Assembly (NCBI RefSeq): GCF_048269205.1
Contig: NZ_JBLXJC010000001.1
Location: 1-64,000, forward strand
Reading direction: 5' to 3'
Origin: Emcibacter sp048269205
GTDB lineage: Bacteria > Pseudomonadota > Alphaproteobacteria > Sphingomonadales > Emcibacteraceae
Length of the DNA: 64,000 nt
Part shown: one piece after another, positions 59,457 to 64,000 of the stretch
How positions within the stretch are numbered: position 1 is the first letter of the stretch
Layout of the letters: each line of letters opens with the position of its first letter
Notes under the pieces: model-generated
Told to the model about the DNA's origin: nothing
The model's input: only the letters and a program-made list of their open reading frames with translations
Database searches by the model: none
Position numbers and translations under genes: made by a program

Positions 59457-61574
59457 ATGGCAGAAAATTCATTCTGGAAAGTCAGAAGCGCCGGCATTGC
59501 GGTATCCCTGCTGGTTATGGCGGCAGCAGTGGCGGCCATGGTTTTTGCGTTCAGGTTTGCAGAGGCCGAAAGGGAACGGGACCAGTTGATCTGGCAGAAT
59601 CAAATGTCGGTTATTCTGGCCGGCCGGCAGGCGGCTATAGAGGAGTGGCTGTCCGAACAGACGTCATCGCTCGAGAAGCTTGCCGAAAATGCCGCGCTCA
59701 GGATCTATCTGGCTGGCGTGTCGGACATGCCCGAGGACCGGAGCAGCCGGACCGATGACCAGTTGGCCCGTATGGAATATCTGGGCAACCAGCTCAAGGC
59801 TCATGCCTTGCGCAACGGATTTGTACCGCCGCGGATTGAAGACAGCCGGGCCATCGGCGCCAGTCTCGAGACGGCACGGGTTGCCGGTCTGGCATTGACC
59901 AACGCCCAGGGCCAGGTCCTGGTTTCGACCTCCGACATGCCGTCTGTCACCCGGGCCGTGGCTGCCTATATGGAAGCCGGTGCTGGCACTAAGCCACTGA
60001 TTTACGGTCCCTATCCCGCTGAAAACGGGGAGCCGGTAATCGCCTTGGTCGCTCCGGTTTACGGTGTGCAGGAAGACGAGAACACCACAGCGATCGGCTT
60101 TGCCGTGGGTATAAAACTGCTGGATCAGGGCTTTTATAAGAAACTCAGCCAGCCAGGCGATATGTCGCGGACAGCAAAGACATATCTGGTGCGGCAGCGG
60201 TCGGGTGTGGTGGAATATCTGTCGCCTATTACAATGAAATCCGGCGACGTCAATGCGCCTATGACATTTCTGCTGGATGAAAAGACGCCGTCTCTTGCAG
60301 CGGCCTTTGTTCTGGAACATCCGGGTCTTTTCGCCAGGCGGATCAACTATGAGGGCGACCGGGTTCTGGTCACCGGGCGAAAGATCGCCGGGACGGACTG
60401 GAGCCTGGTGCGCACCGTGGACTCCTCCGAGGTTCTCGGTCAGGTGGAAGCCCGGCGGCGCAATATTCTCTGGATGTCCGGCCTGATCATTGTGGCGGTG
60501 ACCATCCTGCTGTTGCTGATCTGGCGTCACGGCGTTTCGGTCAGGGTCAGCCAGGCGGCGGAACGGCAGCGGGTGCTGACCGGCAAATACGAGAAACTCA
60601 GTCATTTCATGGAAGTGGTCACCGACAGTCAGCCCACCTCCATTACGGCGGTGGACGAGGAAGGTCACTATACCTTTGCCAATCACCAGGCGGAAAAGGA
60701 ACTGGGCATGGACCGTAGCGACATTATCGGTCATCCCCTGAAGAAGGTGCTCGACCCGGCTGCCGCGCGAGAGGCCACCGGGCACTGTCAGGAAGTTCTG
60801 GATGAGGACCGGGCAGTTTCCACCATTGTCACCCGCGATGAGGGCCGGGTGACAATGAAGGCGGACTATCTGCCGCTGAAGGTGGGGACGGAAAAAGGGG
60901 TCTTGATGGTGATGGAGGACCTGACACAGCTGGTCAGGGAACGCGAGAGGCGGGAACTTGCGCTCAAAAACCTGGTCCGGACCCTGACCACCATTATCGA
61001 CAGCCGTGATCCGCACAGCGCCAATCATTCGGCCCGCGTGGCCGAAGTGGCCGGCACAATCGCCCGCGAAATGGGGTGTGACGATGTAACGGTGGAGACG
61101 GTTGAGATCGCCGGTGCGCTCATGAACCTGGGCAAGATTCTGGTACCCCGAGAGGTGCTCACCCGCCCCGGCGGGTTGTCGTCCGAGGAACTTTTGACCA
61201 TACGTGAAAGCCTCCAGAAAAGTGCAGATATGCTGGAGGGAGTGGAGTTTGAAGGGCCGGTGGTGGAAACCCTGCGCCAGATCCGGGCCCACTGGAACGG
61301 ATCGGGGAGCCCCGAAGGGCTGTCCGGTGAAGACATTCTGCTCACCGCCCGGATTGTGGCGGTGGCCAACGCCTTCGTCGCCATGGTCAGTTCCCGCGCC
61401 CACCGGCCGGGGCTTGATATGGAAGAATCAGCACTTGTGCTGATGAATGACGCGGAAAAGATTTATGACCGACGTCCTGTCTCCAGTCTGCTGAACTATC
61501 TCGAGAATCGCGGTGGTATTGAAAAATGGCGAAGCTTTGGGGCTTTTGAAGAGCTGCCGGAGGATCAGGCCTAG
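59457..61574 (+). CDS. Membrane sensor with PAS and degenerate HD-GYP domain
   Basis: 705 residues. Two membrane helices (about 8-32 and 338-358) flank a periplasmic sensing region of ~300 residues, probably Cache-like. A PAS domain follows (about 385-490) and then an HD-GYP-like domain to ~680. The HD dyad is replaced by Met556-Asn557 (the canonical text is LHDIGK; here MNLGK), and the GYP motif reads Gly617-Ser-Pro619. His524 is kept. The enzyme should be unable to cleave c-di-GMP but might bind it. Divergent from the LapG-like gene; convergent with the Hpt gene (4 bp overlap). Confidence 0.88.
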   Translation: MAENSFWKVRSAGIAVSLLVMAAAVAAMVFAFRFAEAERERDQLIWQNQMSVILAGRQAAIEEWLSEQTSSLEKLAENAALRIYLAGVSDMPEDRSSRTDDQLARMEYLGNQLKAHALRNGFVPPRIEDSRAIGASLETARVAGLALTNAQGQVLVSTSDMPSVTRAVAAYMEAGAGTKPLIYGPYPAENGEPVIALVAPVYGVQEDENTTAIGFAVGIKLLDQGFYKKLSQPGDMSRTAKTYLVRQRSGVVEYLSPITMKSGDVNAPMTFLLDEKTPSLAAAFVLEHPGLFARRINYEGDRVLVTGRKIAGTDWSLVRTVDSSEVLGQVEARRRNILWMSGLIIVAVTILLLLIWRHGVSVRVSQAAERQRVLTGKYEKLSHFMEVVTDSQPTSITAVDEEGHYTFANHQAEKELGMDRSDIIGHPLKKVLDPAAAREATGHCQEVLDEDRAVSTIVTRDEGRVTMKADYLPLKVGTEKGVLMVMEDLTQLVRERERRELALKNLVRTLTTIIDSRDPHSANHSARVAEVAGTIAREMGCDDVTVETVEIAGALMNLGKILVPREVLTRPGGLSSEELLTIRESLQKSADMLEGVEFEGPVVETLRQIRAHWNGSGSPEGLSGEDILLTARIVAVANAFVAMVSSRAHRPGLDMEESALVLMNDAEKIYDRRPVSSLLNYLENRGGIEKWRSFGAFEELPEDQA

Positions 61575-61993
61575 TCGCCGGACAGCGATTCTTCGACCAT
61601 ATTCTGGAGCTGGCCGAGCAGTTTCTGTCCGGCATGGCCCCCGGATCCCCCGATATCGTCGTTGATGATCAGATCCATGGCCTTGATATGGGCATTGATC
61701 ACCTTGAAGCAGGCCTCTTTCGGCTGATCCAGTTTTTGCAGATAGGAACAGAGGTTCCCTCCGACATCGGTCATCAGATGATAGCCGAAGCTGCTGCCCA
61801 TGCCCTTGACGTTGTGAGACAGGTCATAGATCTGTTCGAGCACAGCGGCGCTAAAGCTTTTTTGCCCGTCTTCATACAGTTCGATCAGGTTGAACATGTC
61901 CCTGATCTGGCTGCGGGTCCAGTCCAGATAGGTATTTGACAGGCTGTTGATGGCTTCCTGGGCCTGTGAGACCGGATCAAGGGGAGAACTCAT
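61571..61993 (-). CDS. Histidine phosphotransfer (Hpt) domain protein
   Basis: 140 residues. The phosphorylatable His is His60 in DLSHNVKGMGSSFGY, the Hpt consensus. The whole protein is alpha-helical with no kinase part, so it must accept phosphate from a separate hybrid kinase. ATG 61993 has AGGGAAGGG upstream; the frame is open to 62113. A CtrA-type site lies 113 bp upstream. Overlaps the stop of the degenerate HD-GYP sensor. Confidence 0.85.
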   Translation of the reverse strand: MSSPLDPVSQAQEAINSLSNTYLDWTRSQIRDMFNLIELYEDGQKSFSAAVLEQIYDLSHNVKGMGSSFGYHLMTDVGGNLCSYLQKLDQPKEACFKVINAHIKAMDLIINDDIGGSGGHAGQKLLGQLQNMVEESLSGD

Positions 61994-62105
61994 GCAATAC
62001 CCTTCCCTGTACAAAACCCGGGAGGCACATGACTGAAGGCAGAAACACGGTACAATACTTGCGACATCTAGAGCAACTCCTCGTCCATATGCTATGGCTG
62101 AAAGA

Positions 62106-62121
62106 GTTAACAAAGGATTAA
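62106..62121 (-). promoter_or_regulatory. CtrA-type binding site upstream of the Hpt gene
   Basis: On the minus strand TTAA, seven bases, TTAAC: an exact match to the CtrA full-site motif, with the C-bearing half on the promoter-proximal side. It lies 113 bp upstream of the Hpt start and could drive it. Confidence 0.5.
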
Positions 62122-62162
62122 TATTCTGTGCTGCCCGAAGGGGGATTTGGGGCGCTCCCGAA

Positions 62163-62199
62163 ATGAAAAAAGCGTCCTGTCATAAAGACAGGACGCTCC
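62163..62199 (-). terminator. Terminator of the small membrane protein gene
   Basis: AGCGTCCTGTC (62171-62181) and GACAGGACGCT (62187-62197) form a perfect 11-bp stem with a 5-nt loop. On the minus strand it is followed by TTTTTTC, so it ends transcripts from the gene at 62252-62461. Confidence 0.9.
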
Positions 62200-62251
62200 A
62201 GTAAAAGTACTTATCAGGGCTTAAGTACTCAGGGTATCTTTTCAGGAAAAG

Positions 62252-62461
62252 TTACTCGGGATGCCGGGCTTCCCAGTCTTTGACGACCTTACTGCGGTTG
62301 CTTAGAATGCCGCTCACCACATAGATACACAACCAGCCGACAAATACGGTGATGATCATGAATGTTGCCGGCAATGTCAGGTCGGGACCTGTGAGCAAAA
62401 TGGAGATCAGCAGAACCAATGCCAACAATGCGCTACCGGCGAACGTAAGGATATTCGTCAT
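62252..62461 (-). CDS. Small two-helix membrane protein
   Basis: 69 residues: a first membrane helix (about 7-25), a short loop LTGPDLTLP, a second (about 32-52), and a charged C-terminus (NRSKVVKDWEARHPE). AAAGGAAAAA precedes the ATG. The strong terminator downstream supports it as a real gene. No function assigned. Confidence 0.75.
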   Translation of the reverse strand: MTNILTFAGSALLALVLLISILLTGPDLTLPATFMIITVFVGWLCIYVVSGILSNRSKVVKDWEARHPE

Positions 62462-62609
62462 TATTTTTCCTTTTCCTATACTGAGTCTTATACCAGCCCT
62501 GTGAATCTCTTCACATTGACATAGGTCAAATTAATCGAAGTTGGAAAAATTTCAAGAAACTTCTGCACTGGCGAACAGAAACCTCCGGCACAGCGGCCGG
62601 AGGATATGG

Positions 62610-63209
62610 TCATAATTCTTCGCGATAGAAGATATGCTTGCCCACCTTGAGCGTCGGGCGCAACTGGCTTGCCCAGTGCGGATTGACATAGGTGGCGTGA
62701 TAGTGAGTGGAGCGGCCGGTAATATCGCTGTAGGCGTTTGTCAAAACACGTTCGGCGATCTGGAGGGCCACTTTCCAGGAAGTCATTTCATAGGGTTTGT
62801 CGGACCGTCCGTCGCAGGCGAAGGAAAACTGGCACAGGTTGCGCATGTGTTCGTTCTGGAACACCACGCCGCAGATGCTGTCCGGATAGCGGCGATCCTC
62901 GACCCGGTTCATGATCACATAGGCGACAGCCACCTGCCCTTCATAGGGCTCGCTGCGGGCCTCGAAATAGATGCCCTGGGCCAGGCAGCGGAATTCCTTG
63001 GGGGAGATATTGACCTTGGTCGCCTGGTCATAGAGATCACGGGGCGCCTGCCGGGATGTCGCCTTGGCAATGCTTAAGGATGAGTCCTGCACGACCGCTG
63101 GCGTGATCGAGGCCTCACTTTCAGATTGTGTCGCAAGAAATACACTTGTAACGGACAGCATAATGCTGACCGGCACCAGAAGACTTGCAATAACTCCAAA
63201 CTTTTTCAT
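62610..63209 (-). CDS. SleB-like cell-wall hydrolase
   Basis: 199 residues. Signal peptide or membrane anchor (VIASLLVPVSIMLSVTSVF), a ~60-residue linker and a Hydrolase_2 (SleB-type) domain from about 73: CLAQGIYFEARSEPYEGQVAVAYVIMNR, shown in parts as QGIYFEARSEP with the catalytic Glu, and VAYVIMNR; then CQFSF and STHYHATYVNP. The periplasmic activity is expected to be lytic transglycosylation or amidase action on peptidoglycan. Confidence 0.9.
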   Translation of the reverse strand: MKKFGVIASLLVPVSIMLSVTSVFLATQSESEASITPAVVQDSSLSIAKATSRQAPRDLYDQATKVNISPKEFRCLAQGIYFEARSEPYEGQVAVAYVIMNRVEDRRYPDSICGVVFQNEHMRNLCQFSFACDGRSDKPYEMTSWKVALQIAERVLTNAYSDITGRSTHYHATYVNPHWASQLRPTLKVGKHIFYREEL

Positions 63210-63358
63210 AACAGCTCTCCATCCGTAAAACCGGAACTGGGAGGCCTTTTAACAAACGCACGACAACTGCCGTACAGGTTAACACCTGAACGAAACCCAC
63301 TTCTTAAAGCGCCTTGCAACTATGTGTCGTGATTATTTTTGTTAGGCCGTTTCCTCAA

Positions 63359-63386
63359 AATTCCGGTTCAAGCCATGTCCGGAATT
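63359..63386. repeat. Perfect 8-bp inverted repeat in the spacer upstream of the wall hydrolase
   Basis: AATTCCGG (63359-63366) and CCGGAATT (63379-63386) with a 12-bp loop. No T tract on either side. It lies in an AT-rich 332-bp spacer (63210-63541) between divergent genes, so an operator or structured element is possible. The spacer also holds TTAA-N7-TCAA at 63474-63488, a near-match to the CtrA motif. Confidence 0.35.
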
Positions 63387-63541
63387 CGTTTGCTGCAATT
63401 TCATTTCCAAGTTAGTACTCTACTCAACATCGCGATGCAGCGTCGCCTGAGTCGAGCGGAATTTAGAAAAATTTTAACTAATTGTCAACTTTTCGGCAAG
63501 AAATAATTAATGATTCGGTAATTTTTAGCCATTCTGGACGG

Positions 63542-63883
63542 ATGAAAATGAATAAAAAGAAGATAAAAATCAATAGCTTACAGAAAAGAACCCTGGCCCT
63601 CTTTCAGGAGCTCGCAAAACATCCCGAAACCGGGAATTTTAACGCGGAAACCGGCGAAGCGACGGTGGCTTTTCTGCCCAGGCCCCACGGTGATCACGTC
63701 CATATTGGTGACTATGTGGTCTCTGCACGGGATGCCAGCGGCTTCACGAATGAGAAAGTCTGGGTTGCTCTTGAACGCAAGGGCCTGATCCGGTCCGGCT
63801 ATCCTCTGCAGGTCACTCTCACAGCCGAGGGACTGGCCTATGACACGGGCCTCCTGGGAGAGCTTGAACATTCAGATCACTGA
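63542..63883 (+). CDS. Small conserved protein of unknown function
   Basis: 113 residues from ATG 63542 (ATG 63548 is equally possible; the frame is open to a TTG at 63482). The N-terminus is Lys/Asn-rich (MKMNKKKIKI), then LQKRTLALFQELAKHPETG, EATVAFLPRPHGDHVHIGDYVV and WVALERKGLIRSGYPLQVTLTAEGLAYDTG. The last part resembles the wing of a winged-helix domain. The PRPHGDHVHIG segment has three His that could bind metal. I know similar unnamed proteins in alphaproteobacteria, but no function. Confidence 0.65.
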   Translation: MKMNKKKIKINSLQKRTLALFQELAKHPETGNFNAETGEATVAFLPRPHGDHVHIGDYVVSARDASGFTNEKVWVALERKGLIRSGYPLQVTLTAEGLAYDTGLLGELEHSDH

Positions 63884-64000
63884 TGCCGGCACCCGAGCTC
63901 ACAAATAATTGATCACTATCAGTATCCGGACCAACGTATAAAGAGACAGTAGGGGTATGGCGGACTATGATGTTTGCCGGTGGAAAACGGACTAATCAAA
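63884..64000. other. Window end, no supported gene
   Basis: An ATG at 63970 opens a frame to the window end (MFAGGKRTN), but it has no good ribosome-binding site. A 12-codon frame from 63957 has GGGG upstream but is too short to support. Confidence 0.3.

Noticed and set aside
1..64000. CRISPR array, toxin-antitoxin pair, restriction or anti-phage system
   Set aside because: No regularly spaced repeats and no gene with these signatures were found. The window is mostly housekeeping genes.

Overview
The window reads as chromosomal DNA from an alphaproteobacterium. The evidence is a class I lysyl-tRNA synthetase, an Irr-type Fur regulator, the hemC-hemD-mitofilin-hemY cluster, the ubiE-ubiB-coaBC-dut set next to mutM, a two-domain YlxR in the nusA operon, and matches to the CtrA motif TTAA-N7-TTAA. 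Gene content resembles marine lineages such as Emcibacterales, Kordiimonadales or Sneathiellales, but the sequence alone does not fix the order. Nearly all of it is vegetative core genome. Only the first ~1.4 kb (AT-richer, mobile) is clearly accessory.

Layout. 1-1440: 3' end of an IS3-family element inserted into a decayed tyrosine integrase gene that abuts the 3' end of tRNA-Thr(CGT), i.e. the remnant edge of an integrated island. 1678-2940: exported protein of unknown function. 2943-7235 (minus): haem synthesis genes hemC, hemD, a mitofilin-like protein and hemY. 7328-10819 (plus): tsaD, gpsA, a YciI protein, a Rieske protein and an alpha/beta hydrolase. 10816-13602 (minus): DinG-like helicase. 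13825-20459: lysK, a sugar-phosphate transferase behind a CtrA-type box, a cytosolic chemoreceptor (minus), metK and trmB. 20501-29925: the transcription/translation operon rimP-nusA-ylxR-infB-rbfA-truB-rpsO-pnp, with a terminator-like hairpin in its leader and structured spacers between infB/rbfA and rpsO/pnp. 30041-33709: a nitronate monooxygenase-like flavoprotein, Irr, an SH3-domain exported protein and a 2-hydroxyacid dehydrogenase.

33713-40866 (minus): a long gene series, ubiE-ubiB-coaBC-dut-Rrf2 regulator-cysK-small beta-grasp-like protein-moeB-unknown. The last part is the most unusual block: a cysteine synthase, a ubiquitin/ThiS-like small protein with an acidic tail that does not end in Gly-Gly, and an E1-like adenylyltransferase are encoded with 1-4 bp spacing or overlap behind an Rrf2 repressor that lacks iron-sulphur cysteines. 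40943-51231 (plus): mutM, a small exported protein, enoyl-CoA hydratase, rpsT, a rhodanese, then dnaA-dnaN-recF-gyrB. 51258-54730: a PAS protein, a class A penicillin-binding protein and a MaoC-type hydratase.

54727-64000: YgjP-type metallopeptidase, YcgN, SCO1, an ankyrin protein behind a six-codon upstream cistron, then a signalling group. That group holds a degenerate EAL-like protein, a LapG-like periplasmic cysteine protease, a membrane sensor with a degenerate HD-GYP domain, and a small Hpt protein behind a CtrA-type box. The window ends with a small membrane protein, a SleB-like wall hydrolase and a small conserved protein of unknown function.
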